Part shown: piece after piece, positions 8,386-16,502 of the stretch | Position numbering within the stretch: the stretch's first letter is position 1 | Layout: each line of letters begins with the position of its first letter | Source of the DNA: Rheinheimera sp. MM224 | Lineage (GTDB): Bacteria; Pseudomonadota; Gammaproteobacteria; Enterobacterales; Alteromonadaceae | NCBI RefSeq assembly: GCF_947090785.1 | Contig: NZ_OX352320.1 | Location: forward strand, 3,647,001-3,711,000 | DNA length: 64,000 nt | Reading direction: 5' to 3' | Notes under the pieces: model-generated | Told to the model about the DNA's origin: nothing | Database searches by the model: none | Seen by the model: the letters and a program-made list of their open reading frames with translations, nothing else | Translations under genes and position numbers: made by a program

Positions 8386-11037
8386 ATGAGCAGCAAGCAA
8401 CATTTTAAAATCAGTCAGGTTGGCCGTGGCGTATTGCTGGCGTTAGCCGCAACAGCCAGCATGATGCCCGCATTAGCCCAGGAAGCGCCTGCGAAGCCTG
8501 CAGCAAAAGAGCAGGAAGTAGAGCGCATTGAAGTTTCTGGCCGTCTGATGAGTTCAGCCGCTTCAGCTGCAGCAGAGCGTCGTGAACAACCATATGTCGC
8601 AGAATTATTAGGCATGGAGCAAATCTCCAGAGCAGGCGACAGCAACGCAGCAACGGCTTTACGCCGGGTGACTGGTTTAACTTTAGTCAAAGACAAATTT
8701 ATTTATGTGCGTGGTTTAGGGGAACGTTATTCCAGTACCCTGTTAAACGGCGCTATGGTGCCAAGCCCGGATCCAACACGGAACGTAATCCCACTGGATA
8801 TGTTCCCAGCCGGCATCATTGAAAGTTTAGTAGTACAAAAAGCCTATTCACCTGAACTGCCAGCCGCTTTTGGTGGGGGTAGCGTTAATATCCGCACTTC
8901 GTCTATTCCATTGCAGCGTACCTTTAACCTGTCTGTTGGTACTGGTTTTAGCAGCTTGAATACTGACGATGCTTACACCTACAACGGTGGTGGTGATGAC
9001 TGGAAAGGCAGCGACGATGGCACTCGCTCTATGTCGCCTGAACTACGTGCGGCTTTGGACCAATACGGCACCATCAGCCAAATCAATATCGCTGAAGCTT
9101 TAGGTGGCATCAATCAGGGCAACCTGGCTCAGGCTGCAACTATAGTGCGGGAACTAGGTTTAAACTTTAACCGTGATATCGACGTGCAGCGTGAAAACAT
9201 CAAACCTGACTTTGATGGCAGCGTGTCTTTTGGCGATAAGTTTGATGTTGGTTCCTCTGTTTTTGGTGTGATGGCTGGCGTCAGCTACGACAGATCAACG
9301 CAAAATATCGAAGAGCAGGAACGTTACTTCTCTGTCTCCGGTGACGATTTAGTGCCTTTAAATATTTATGATGATATTAAAGGTACAGAACATCAGGTGA
9401 AACTGTCTGGCATGCTGAACTTTGGTTTAGAGCTGAATGAAAACCACCGTTTTGAGACTGCATCTATTTATCTGCGTGATACTAAAGATGAAATTAAAGT
9501 CAAAAATGGTGACAGTATCGAGACAGTGAACGAAACTGATCGTTTTAATACAGACACCTCTATTCGTTACGAAGAACGCTCTATGTTCAGTAACCAACTT
9601 CGTGGTCGCCACAATTTGCCATGGTTGTACGACATCAGTGTGGATTGGCAATACACAGATGCCAAAGCAGAGCGTGATGCTCCGGGTGAAATCGAATACC
9701 GTTACGTCAACGAACTTCAGCCTGACGGCTCTTTCAGCTCTTTCTTGCGTCGTAACCAGAATGCTGTGAACTACAGTTTCGGTAAGATGGAAGATGACAC
9801 TGAAAACGGTAGCTGGAATGCCAAATTGCCTTTTACCTTAGGCAAAGCTGAAATGGCATTAAACGGTGGTTATTCTTACTTTGAACGTCAACGTGAGTCT
9901 GAAACCAACCTGTTTAACTTCAATACTGTCGGCTACAGCCTGGATCAGCTGAGTCAGAAGTTTTCAGATATATTCTCAGATGAAAGCATTCTTAATACGG
10001 CTAATGGTTTCCAGATTTCAAACGTCACCACTCAGGCTGATGATTACATAGCCGCACAAATGATCGATGCCGCATATGTCGGCATGGAAATGAACTACGA
10101 CTATCTGTACCGCTTGAACTTTGGTGTACGTTACGAAGATTTCCGTCAGATTTCTGTGCCGTTAAATGCGGATGGTGAAGTCAGCGGCAATATCGAAGAG
10201 TTCCCATTGCAGGAAGATGGTTTTTATCCATCTATGTCTTTCACCTGGTTTGTTAGTGAAGAGTTGCAAGCGCGTTTTGGCTACAGCAGCACTGTGGTTC
10301 GCCCGGACTTACGTGAAGTAACGCCAGTACTCTTTATCGACCCACTGACGGACTTTAAAGTCACAGGTTTCTCTGGTCTGCAAAGCACAGATGTCACCAG
10401 CTACGATGCCCGTTTAGAATGGTATTACGACGAAAGTAACTACAGTGTAGGCGTGTTCTATAAAGATTTGGATAAACCAATCGAATCCATTGAACTGTCA
10501 GGCTCAGACGGTAACTTATTGATGTCATTCCGTAATGGCGACAAAGGTGAAGTGTACGGTGTAGAAGCTGAATTCCTGCAACAACTGAATATGTTTGAAG
10601 GCGAAAGCTACAAATGGATGGATAACTTCTTTGTAGCCGGTAACTTCACGTACAGTGAATCTGAAATTACTATTCAGCAATTTGCTGGTACCAACCTGAC
10701 GAACCTGAAGCGTCCGTTAAGTGGTCACTCTAAACATGTAGTCAACTTCCAGTTGGGTTTCGATTCGGACAACGACGAGCATAATGCGACTCTGACGTAT
10801 AACGTCTTCGGTAAACGCATCGCCTTTGCTGGTGTAAACGATAAAGATGATGCTTATGAGCAGCCGTTTAACTCGTTAGATTTTGTCTACTCGTACACAC
10901 CGTTTGAATCCACTTCAGTCAAGCTGTCGATGAAAAACCTGCTGGACGAAGATGTTGAAATTATGCAACAAGGCGAGTTGTTACAACGCCGTGTTGAAGG
11001 CCAAAGCTACGGTTTAAGCTTCAGCTACAAATACTAA
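8386..11037 (+). CDS. TonB-dependent outer-membrane receptor (Pho-linked)
   Basis: This 883-residue outer-membrane transporter takes up a ligand with energy from TonB. A signal peptide ends near residue 31 (PALA|QEA), followed by a short linker and a TonB-box-like VERIEVSGR. The plug domain contains ATALRRVTGLTLV, YVRGLGERYSSTLLNG and VVQKAYSPELPAAFGGG, the last segments typical of the Oar-like receptor class. A 22-strand barrel follows and the chain ends SYGLSFSYKY with a terminal aromatic. An AGGA site precedes the ATG. It follows the PhoB-controlled lipoprotein by 111 bp. A phosphorus-containing ligand is inferred from regulation only. Confidence 0.88.
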   Translation: MSSKQHFKISQVGRGVLLALAATASMMPALAQEAPAKPAAKEQEVERIEVSGRLMSSAASAAAERREQPYVAELLGMEQISRAGDSNAATALRRVTGLTLVKDKFIYVRGLGERYSSTLLNGAMVPSPDPTRNVIPLDMFPAGIIESLVVQKAYSPELPAAFGGGSVNIRTSSIPLQRTFNLSVGTGFSSLNTDDAYTYNGGGDDWKGSDDGTRSMSPELRAALDQYGTISQINIAEALGGINQGNLAQAATIVRELGLNFNRDIDVQRENIKPDFDGSVSFGDKFDVGSSVFGVMAGVSYDRSTQNIEEQERYFSVSGDDLVPLNIYDDIKGTEHQVKLSGMLNFGLELNENHRFETASIYLRDTKDEIKVKNGDSIETVNETDRFNTDTSIRYEERSMFSNQLRGRHNLPWLYDISVDWQYTDAKAERDAPGEIEYRYVNELQPDGSFSSFLRRNQNAVNYSFGKMEDDTENGSWNAKLPFTLGKAEMALNGGYSYFERQRESETNLFNFNTVGYSLDQLSQKFSDIFSDESILNTANGFQISNVTTQADDYIAAQMIDAAYVGMEMNYDYLYRLNFGVRYEDFRQISVPLNADGEVSGNIEEFPLQEDGFYPSMSFTWFVSEELQARFGYSSTVVRPDLREVTPVLFIDPLTDFKVTGFSGLQSTDVTSYDARLEWYYDESNYSVGVFYKDLDKPIESIELSGSDGNLLMSFRNGDKGEVYGVEAEFLQQLNMFEGESYKWMDNFFVAGNFTYSESEITIQQFAGTNLTNLKRPLSGHSKHVVNFQLGFDSDNDEHNATLTYNVFGKRIAFAGVNDKDDAYEQPFNSLDFVYSYTPFESTSVKLSMKNLLDEDVEIMQQGELLQRRVEGQSYGLSFSYKY

Positions 11038-11054
11038 GTTAGTGTTTTTATGCA

Positions 11055-11085
11055 GGGGTCAGAACTTCAGTTCTGACCCCTTTTT
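11055..11085 (+). terminator. Terminator with REP-like palindrome
   Basis: Arms GGGGTCAGAA and TTCTGACCCC enclose CTTCAG, followed by TTTTT, 17 bp after the TonB receptor stop. Its GGGTCAGA core recurs in a longer palindrome at 32137-32182. Confidence 0.8.
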
Positions 11086-11097
11086 AATGAGCTTCAA

Positions 11098-12573
11098 TTA
11101 GTGCATCAGCTGTTCTATAGCTTCCGGCTTATTATGAATGGCGAACTTATCCACCAAAGTTGCACTGGCATGATTTAGTCCTATCACTTCTGCTTCCACC
11201 CCCGCCTTTCGGAATTTTAAAATCACTTTATCCAACGAGCTTACTGCTGTGATATCCCAGAAATGCGCATGAGTTAAATCAATCTGCACAGCACGAAGTG
11301 GTTCCTTAAAATCAAAAGCCGCAACAAAAGGCTCAGCAGAGGTAAAAAATACCTGACCTGTCACCAGATAACGGCGACTACTGCCATCGGCAGATAATTC
11401 AGACTGTATCGCCAATAACTGCCCTACTTTGTTCGCAAAAAATAACGCACTCATCAGTACGCCCACAAAAACGCCGTATGCCAGATTGTGAGTAAAAACA
11501 ACCACCAGCACGGTAATAATCATCACCAGACTGGAGCTTTTAGGGTTGCTGGCTAAATCCCGCACCGACTGCCAGTTAAAGGTACCAATGGATACCATAA
11601 TCATAACAGCGACCAAAGCGGCCATAGGGATCATGCCGACCCATTCGCCTAAAAACACTGCAAAAATAAGCAGCAAAATACCTGCCAGCAGGGTAGACAA
11701 ACGAGTACGACCACCGGATTTGACGTTAATCACCGACTGACCAATCATGGCACATCCTGCCATGCCGCCCAATAAACCCGAACCTATATTAGCTATACCC
11801 TGCCCTATACATTCGCGGTTTTTATTGCTGTTGGTATCTGTCATATCATCGACAATAGTGGCCGTCATTAATGACTCCAGAATACCGACTAAAGCCAGAC
11901 CTAGAGCATAAGGAAAAATAATTTGCAGAGTGTCCATAGTCAGAGGCACATCAGGCCATAAGAAGATTGGCAGGCTATCAGGCAAAGCGCCCATATCCGA
12001 CACAGTACGAACATCAATTTGGAAATACAGCGCGATGGAGGTTAATACCACAATACACACCAAGGGCGAAGGCACTGTTTTTGTGACATAAGGAAACAAA
12101 TAAATAATAGCTAAACCCGCAGCTGTCATGGCGTAGACATGCCAGGTCACATTGGTCAGCTCAGGCAGCTGCGCCATAAATATCAGAATAGCCAAGGCAT
12201 TCACAAAACCTGTTACCACAGAGCGCGAAACAAAACGCATCAGCTCGCCGAGTTTGCATAAACCAAACAGAATTTGCAGTACACCGGTTAATAAAGTAGC
12301 CAATAACAAATACTGCAAACCATGCTCTTTCACTAAGGTGATCATCAACAGCGCCATAGCGCCTGTGGCAGCAGAAATCATAGCAGGACGGCCACCGGCA
12401 AAAGCAGTAATCACGGCAATAGCAAAGGATGCGTACAAACCCACTTTAGGGTCAACACCAGCAATAATAGAAAAGGCGATGGCTTCCGGGATTAGTGCAA
12501 GAGCCACCACTATGGCGGATAAAACATCGCCACGAATATTAGACAGCCAGTGCTGTCGTATCGATTGAAACAT
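11098..12573 (-). CDS. SulP-family anion transporter with STAS domain
   Basis: The 491-residue protein has the SulP/SLC26 fold. The N-terminal membrane domain includes [20 protein letters not shown] and [17 protein letters not shown]; a central part has [15 protein letters not shown] and [22 protein letters not shown]-terminal STAS domain starts near residue 400. SulP proteins move sulfate, bicarbonate or other anions across the inner membrane. The ligand cannot be read from sequence. The ATG at 12573 follows AGGAAATCCTG. The gene stands alone and is convergent with the TonB receptor. The 280-bp gap upstream to the GST gene shows no clear site beyond probable promoter sequence. Confidence 0.9.
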   Translation of the reverse strand: MFQSIRQHWLSNIRGDVLSAIVVALALIPEAIAFSIIAGVDPKVGLYASFAIAVITAFAGGRPAMISAATGAMALLMITLVKEHGLQYLLLATLLTGVLQILFGLCKLGELMRFVSRSVVTGFVNALAILIFMAQLPELTNVTWHVYAMTAAGLAIIYLFPYVTKTVPSPLVCIVVLTSIALYFQIDVRTVSDMGALPDSLPIFLWPDVPLTMDTLQIIFPYALGLALVGILESLMTATIVDDMTDTNSNKNRECIGQGIANIGSGLLGGMAGCAMIGQSVINVKSGGRTRLSTLLAGILLLIFAVFLGEWVGMIPMAALVAVMIMVSIGTFNWQSVRDLASNPKSSSLVMIITVLVVVFTHNLAYGVFVGVLMSALFFANKVGQLLAIQSELSADGSSRRYLVTGQVFFTSAEPFVAAFDFKEPLRAVQIDLTHAHFWDITAVSSLDKVILKFRKAGVEAEVIGLNHASATLVDKFAIHNKPEAIEQLMH

Positions 12574-12853
12574 CAGGATTTCCTTTGTAGCAGAGTATAT
12601 AAACGCATTTTTTCAGGCATAAAAGTTGTAACGCCCCAAATCGCGTTTTCACTTTTATAGATGGAAAAACGGTTTAAACACTACATCGGCGACAAAGTTC
12701 CTTGCAACAATAAGGGGAATGAAAGTCGAAAACGAGATGGAGTATAACGCAAAAGTGGGGCTGGAAAAACCACAGACACCAGATCCGGTTTCTCTGATAC
12801 AGTAGTTCTGTTCTGATCCTGATCACTAATTTTCCACAGCACCGGAGGCTTTG

Positions 12854-13561
12854 ATGTATCAACTTTATATCGCCAATAAAAACTACTCGTCCTGGTCGTT
12901 GCGGCCCTGGGTGTTGATGCACACTTTGGCCATTCCTTTTGAAGAAAAGCAGGTGCAGTTTCAGTCCAATGACAACAGTGCGCAATTTAAGGCTTTTGCA
13001 CCCAATGCTAAAGTACCTTGCCTGCATCATGACAACTGGGTGGTCTGGGATTCACTGGCTATTGTTGAATATTTGGCGGAGCGTCATGCCGGTGTATGGC
13101 CAGAAGACAATAAAGAACGCAGCTGGGCCCGTTCTGCGTCAGCGGAAATGCATTCAGGCTTTAGCGCACTTCGAAGCTACTGCCCTTTTCACGCCGGTGG
13201 TCGTTTTGATAAAACACCATTGCCCGATGCGGTCCTGACTGATTTAAAACGTCTTGAGCAGCTGTGGCAGGAAGGACTACAACGTTTTGGCGGGCCTTAT
13301 CTGGCAGGAGCGTATTTTAGTGCAGTCGATGCATTTTATGCCCCGGTATTATTTCGTATTCAAAGTTACCAGTTGCCTGTGGCCGCAACTGTTTCACCTT
13401 ATATCGAGCTGATGATGAATTTGCCTGCAATGCAATTGTGGTATCAGCAAGCCTTAGCAGAACCATTTTGGGACGACGAACATGAAATTGCAGCTCTGGG
13501 GTCTGGCAAACTGATTGCCGATCACAGATCCGGTTCAGCTAACTCGTCCGATGTAGGATAA
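12854..13561 (+). CDS. Glutathione S-transferase family protein
   Basis: The 235-residue protein has an N-terminal thioredoxin-like domain beginning [20 protein letters not shown], with the glutathione-binding [22 protein letters not shown], and an alpha-helical C-terminal domain. This matches the cytosolic GST class with an SSW motif, Ser being the likely thiolate-activating residue. The substrate is unknown. The ATG at 12854 is chosen over a TTG one codon earlier because GGAGG lies 5 bp upstream. Its 3' end overlaps the convergent soxR by 40 bp, which fits an oxidative-stress theme but does not prove shared control. Confidence 0.9.
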   Translation: MYQLYIANKNYSSWSLRPWVLMHTLAIPFEEKQVQFQSNDNSAQFKAFAPNAKVPCLHHDNWVVWDSLAIVEYLAERHAGVWPEDNKERSWARSASAEMHSGFSALRSYCPFHAGGRFDKTPLPDAVLTDLKRLEQLWQEGLQRFGGPYLAGAYFSAVDAFYAPVLFRIQSYQLPVAATVSPYIELMMNLPAMQLWYQQALAEPFWDDEHEIAALGSGKLIADHRSGSANSSDVG

Positions 13562-14004
13562 AAATGCGCACCAGCGCCTTTTTCTGCCAGCTTATCCTGT
13601 GGGTTACGTAAGGGGCAATGCGCCATAGATAAACAACCACAACCTATACACATGCTCAATTGATCCCGCAGATCCGTCAGTTGAGCAATTCGTAAATCCA
13701 ACTCCACTTTCCATTGTTCAGACATCTGCTGCCAATGCTGCTGATCGGCATTTTGCCCTGGCGGCAATACCGACAAAGCTTTGCCTATTTGTTCCAGTGG
13801 AATACCGGTGCGCTGCGCCACTTTAATAATAGCCACCCGTCGTAACACATCCCGCGAATAACGACGCTGATTACCAGCATTACGCTGACTGTAGATCAGA
13901 CCCTTTTGCTCATAAAAGTGCAAAGTAGCCACAGAGACACCGCTGCGTTTCGCCACTTCCCCCACGGACAACACTGCTTTTTTTGCATCGTATTTTAAAG
14001 ACAT
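13522..14004 (-). CDS. soxR: Redox-sensitive MerR-family activator SoxR
   Basis: SoxR is a dimeric [2Fe-2S] sensor of redox-cycling compounds. The MerR-type HTH ([20 protein letters not shown]) is followed by a dimerisation helix and the cluster motif [17 protein letters not shown] with all four cysteines at SoxR spacing. The ATG at 14004 (MSLKYDAKK) is preferred. A GTG at 14013 would lie against the divergent promoter and adds only three residues. No soxS is seen nearby; as in pseudomonads it probably regulates a few target genes directly, the first being the divergent NTF2-like gene. Confidence 0.95.
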   Translation of the reverse strand: MSLKYDAKKAVLSVGEVAKRSGVSVATLHFYEQKGLIYSQRNAGNQRRYSRDVLRRVAIIKVAQRTGIPLEQIGKALSVLPPGQNADQQHWQQMSEQWKVELDLRIAQLTDLRDQLSMCIGCGCLSMAHCPLRNPQDKLAEKGAGAHFYPTSDELAEPDL

Positions 14005-14013
14005 AAAAAACAC

Positions 14014-14044
14014 TTGACCTTAACCTTACTTGAGGTTTTAGCAT
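14014..14044 (+). promoter_or_regulatory. SoxR-type promoter with 19-bp spacer
   Basis: -35 TTGACC (14014-14019) and -10 TAGCAT (14039-14044) are separated by 19 bp, the stretched spacing typical of MerR/SoxR-activated promoters. Between them is the dyad CCTTAACCTTACTTGAGG (14018-14035), 14 of 18 matches to the classical soxS operator with a perfect right half-site. It faces the NTF2-like gene and overlaps the region just upstream of soxR. Confidence 0.82.
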
Positions 14045-14075
14045 AACTGCAATTTCATCCACAGGGGAAGTTTTT

Positions 14076-14486
14076 ATGTTGGAACATGCGGTATATGCGA
14101 TAGACCTGGGTTGTAAGTCTGATCAGGACTGTGCACAGCAGTTATTAAATCGTTTGCAGCGCGCTATTAATCAACGCAATTGGTCATTATTCAGTGAATG
14201 TTTTACCCGGGATGTGCTGATGGTCAATATACTGGGTCAACGCCTGACAGGAGCTGCTGAACTTAGGTCTTATCTGCAACAGCTGATGGAATTACATCAG
14301 GACAGAGTCTGGGTTTATCAATTACTGCATTTACAACAACTGGATCTGGATACTTTTTTAATCAACGCGGAGCAGCGCTGGCAACACAAGGAACGGCAGC
14401 ACAAAGTGGGTCTGTGCAGCACTCCGCTTTATGTGGTGAAACGACAAGGCAGTCAGTGGCAGATATGTGCGGGAAATATGCTTTAG
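14076..14486 (+). CDS. NTF2/SnoaL-like protein, predicted SoxR target
   Basis: This is a 136-residue soluble protein without a signal peptide. The order of elements (helical N-terminus with LLNRLQRAINQRNWSLFSECFTRD as residues 25-48, then strands ending VVKRQGSQWQICAGNML) resembles the cone-shaped NTF2-like superfamily. No catalytic residues can be assigned. It has a strong GGGGAAG ribosome site and lies behind the SoxR-type promoter, so induction by redox-active compounds is expected. Its stop overlaps the convergent binding-protein gene by 4 bp. The function is unknown. Confidence 0.7.
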   Translation: MLEHAVYAIDLGCKSDQDCAQQLLNRLQRAINQRNWSLFSECFTRDVLMVNILGQRLTGAAELRSYLQQLMELHQDRVWVYQLLHLQQLDLDTFLINAEQRWQHKERQHKVGLCSTPLYVVKRQGSQWQICAGNML

Positions 14487-15220
14487 ATAGACGTATGAGC
14501 CCAGCGCTTCAGCGCTTTTTCCACTATTCCTTGCTGCTGCATCAGGCCTAGCTGTTTTTGGATTTGTTCGACCAGCAGTGAGTTGTGTGGATTCAGCGCA
14601 CAATAAACTTCAGCTGGCTCGGCCCAGAGTGGATCAACAGCCAGCTTAGAGCTATCAAAATGTTGCTGGTAATGACCGTAACTTAAATCAACCGTCATGA
14701 CTAAATCGACCCGGCCTTGCTCAAGACGCTGAATGTTTTTTTCCAATGACTCAGCGTCATCACGCACTGCCGCTTTGCTTTCAAATAACGGCTGTAATTC
14801 AGGGTATGAAAAACCTCTGGTGGTGCCTATACGTTTACGGAACAGATCCTGATTAGATCGCACCGGACTATCTTCAGAGCGGCGCACTATATATTGACGA
14901 GTATGAAATAACACAGGAGTCCAGCTTAGTTTATAGGTAGCAGGCACCCACTGTGGGTTTAAAAAACAACTGATATCGGCTTTATCTGTCACCAGCCACT
15001 CAACCACCCGGCCCCGCGGTAAATCCAGATACTCTACCGACCTGTTTAGTCTGACAGAGAGGGCATCCAGTAGTTCTTTGGCGATGCCGCCTGATAAGCG
15101 CTGCTGTTGATCAAAGATGGCGTAAGGTGCTGTATTGGTTTGGCTGACCACAGCACGTAAAGGCTCAGCCGACAGGATCAGATTAGGAAACAGCAACAGC
15201 AAGGACCACCACTTCCACAT
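14483..15220 (-). CDS. Periplasmic solute-binding protein (SBP family 3)
   Basis: The 245-residue protein has an N-terminal signal peptide (cleavage near residue 18, after ILSA) and a bacterial family-3 binding-protein fold: GGIAKELLDALSVRLNRS, then a middle hinge with RKRIGTTRGFSYPEL and a final helix GIVEKALKRWA. Such proteins bind amino acids or other small ligands. No permease or ATPase is adjacent, so it may be an orphan sensor-like protein rather than part of a transporter. It follows the porin on the same strand, but a terminator separates them. Confidence 0.8.
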   Translation of the reverse strand: MWKWWSLLLLFPNLILSAEPLRAVVSQTNTAPYAIFDQQQRLSGGIAKELLDALSVRLNRSVEYLDLPRGRVVEWLVTDKADISCFLNPQWVPATYKLSWTPVLFHTRQYIVRRSEDSPVRSNQDLFRKRIGTTRGFSYPELQPLFESKAAVRDDAESLEKNIQRLEQGRVDLVMTVDLSYGHYQQHFDSSKLAVDPLWAEPAEVYCALNPHNSLLVEQIQKQLGLMQQQGIVEKALKRWAHTSI

Positions 15221-15339
15221 CAGACGTTACTCTAGGTTGTGCTACGGTTTTGTATTTATCATAACTAAGCATTTACAATTTAAATAGTCACTTAACGCTT
15301 AAAGTAGGGTTTTTATCTCAGCTGTTATTTCAGCTAAGA

Positions 15340-15361
15340 AAAAGGCAGCCATAAGGCTGCC
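15340..15361 (-). terminator. Rho-independent terminator of the porin gene
   Basis: On the minus strand GGCAGCC, loop TTAT and GGCTGCC are followed by TTTTTC, about 20 bp after the porin stop. Confidence 0.85.
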
Positions 15362-15381
15362 TGTTTTACACAACTTGAGGA

Positions 15382-16287
15382 TCAGAACTTATGTTCTATA
15401 CCCACAGCAACATAATCACTGTCGACTTTGCTATCAAAGTCGAAGCTGCTGTACCAACCAAATAATTTGGTATTTTTGCCTAACTTGTAATCTGCACCAG
15501 CGGAAATGCCGTTGTCATCTTCTAAAGTCTGGTACTGGGCTTTTAACTCCCACTTGTTCAGTGGATAAGCAATATTTGCCATATAACCATCTGACTTTTC
15601 GCCTGTTTCCACTTCTTCCTGCTGCTGTACCATAGCGCCTAATTTAAAATCAGCGACTTTAAACTGCACAGTTGCACGGCTGGCGTCATAACCATTCATT
15701 TCACTGTCCATGGCGATTGATGCATACCAGTCAGATTCTTTTAAGCTCTCATCACCGTAAACTACAGCATAAGACTGAGCACTTTTTGCGTCCGCTTCGT
15801 CTTCCATCACATGAGTCAGCAGCAACTTAAAACCCTGGAAAGAAGGTGAGCTATAAGCAACAGAATCACTCATACGGTTTTCACCTTTCCACAAACTTTT
15901 CAGATCCGCTTCATAATCGTTAAACAGGTCCAGTTTACCCTGAGACAGTTTTAACGCTGTGTCGTGGCGACCAGCAGTCACTGTACCGAATACACCTTGC
16001 AAACCAATAAACTGGTTACGGGATTTGATATTTTTCTCATTCGCCTCATCAGACGGGTCAACTTCCCACTCCAGTTGGTAAATCAGAGTCAAACCTTCTT
16101 CCAGAGCATAATCGCCCTGAATACCAAACCGGGAGGCATTACTTTTTAATTCGCCGAACGATCCTTCGCCCTCATCAGACTGTTGTGCTGAAACGTTAAT
16201 TTTTCCGTAGATTTCCCAGTCTTTGGCCTGGGCCGTTGCAACACAACTTAAAGCCAATGCAATACTTATTAAAGTTTTTGCAAACAT
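15382..16287 (-). CDS. PhoB-regulated Gram-negative porin
   Basis: This 301-residue outer-membrane porin has a signal peptide cleaved after ATAQA (about residue 21), then IYGKINVSAQQ, a stretch typical of OmpC/PhoE-type trimeric porins. A conserved RNQFIGLQGVFGTVTAGRHDT segment lies at about residues 90-110, amphipathic strands follow, and the chain ends VGIEHKF with the terminal Phe. A Pho box upstream marks it as a phosphate-starvation porin. It probably lets phosphate or other anions through, although no selectivity residues can be read. A terminator follows. Confidence 0.9.
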   Translation of the reverse strand: MFAKTLISIALALSCVATAQAKDWEIYGKINVSAQQSDEGEGSFGELKSNASRFGIQGDYALEEGLTLIYQLEWEVDPSDEANEKNIKSRNQFIGLQGVFGTVTAGRHDTALKLSQGKLDLFNDYEADLKSLWKGENRMSDSVAYSSPSFQGFKLLLTHVMEDEADAKSAQSYAVVYGDESLKESDWYASIAMDSEMNGYDASRATVQFKVADFKLGAMVQQQEEVETGEKSDGYMANIAYPLNKWELKAQYQTLEDDNGISAGADYKLGKNTKLFGWYSSFDFDSKVDSDYVAVGIEHKF

Positions 16288-16454
16288 GATTTTTTCCTTT
16301 CGTAGTAGGAGATTTGGGCTAACAAATACTGTTTAGCTAATGAACAACAACTGCATGCGGGAAGCTCAGCATCCAGCATCAATTTAATGACCATCTGTCG
16401 CTGAGCTATTGATATGTGACAATAAAGCTTCCGTAACATGACGATTCGGAGGCT

Positions 16455-16488
16455 ATTTTATGACTGAATAATGACAATATTATGACAA
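16455..16488 (-). promoter_or_regulatory. Pho box and promoter of the porin gene
   Basis: On the minus strand TTGTCAT (16488-16482), AATA and TTGTCAT (16477-16471) form the Pho box. Exactly 10 bp further is a -10 hexamer TAAAAT (16460-16455). A third heptamer CAGTCAT (16466-16460) continues the 11-bp period and overlaps the -10 by one base. The rest of the 16288-16502 gap shows no gene. Confidence 0.88.
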
Positions 16489-16502
16489 TGAAAAAGTAAT
16501 GA

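Noticed and set aside
12674..13030. 118-codon minus-strand frame
   Set aside because: It is antisense to the 5' half of the GST gene and has no family features.
14005..14013. GTG start for SoxR at 14013
   Set aside because: It would place the start against the divergent -35 and adds three residues not typical of SoxR; ATG 14004 fits better.
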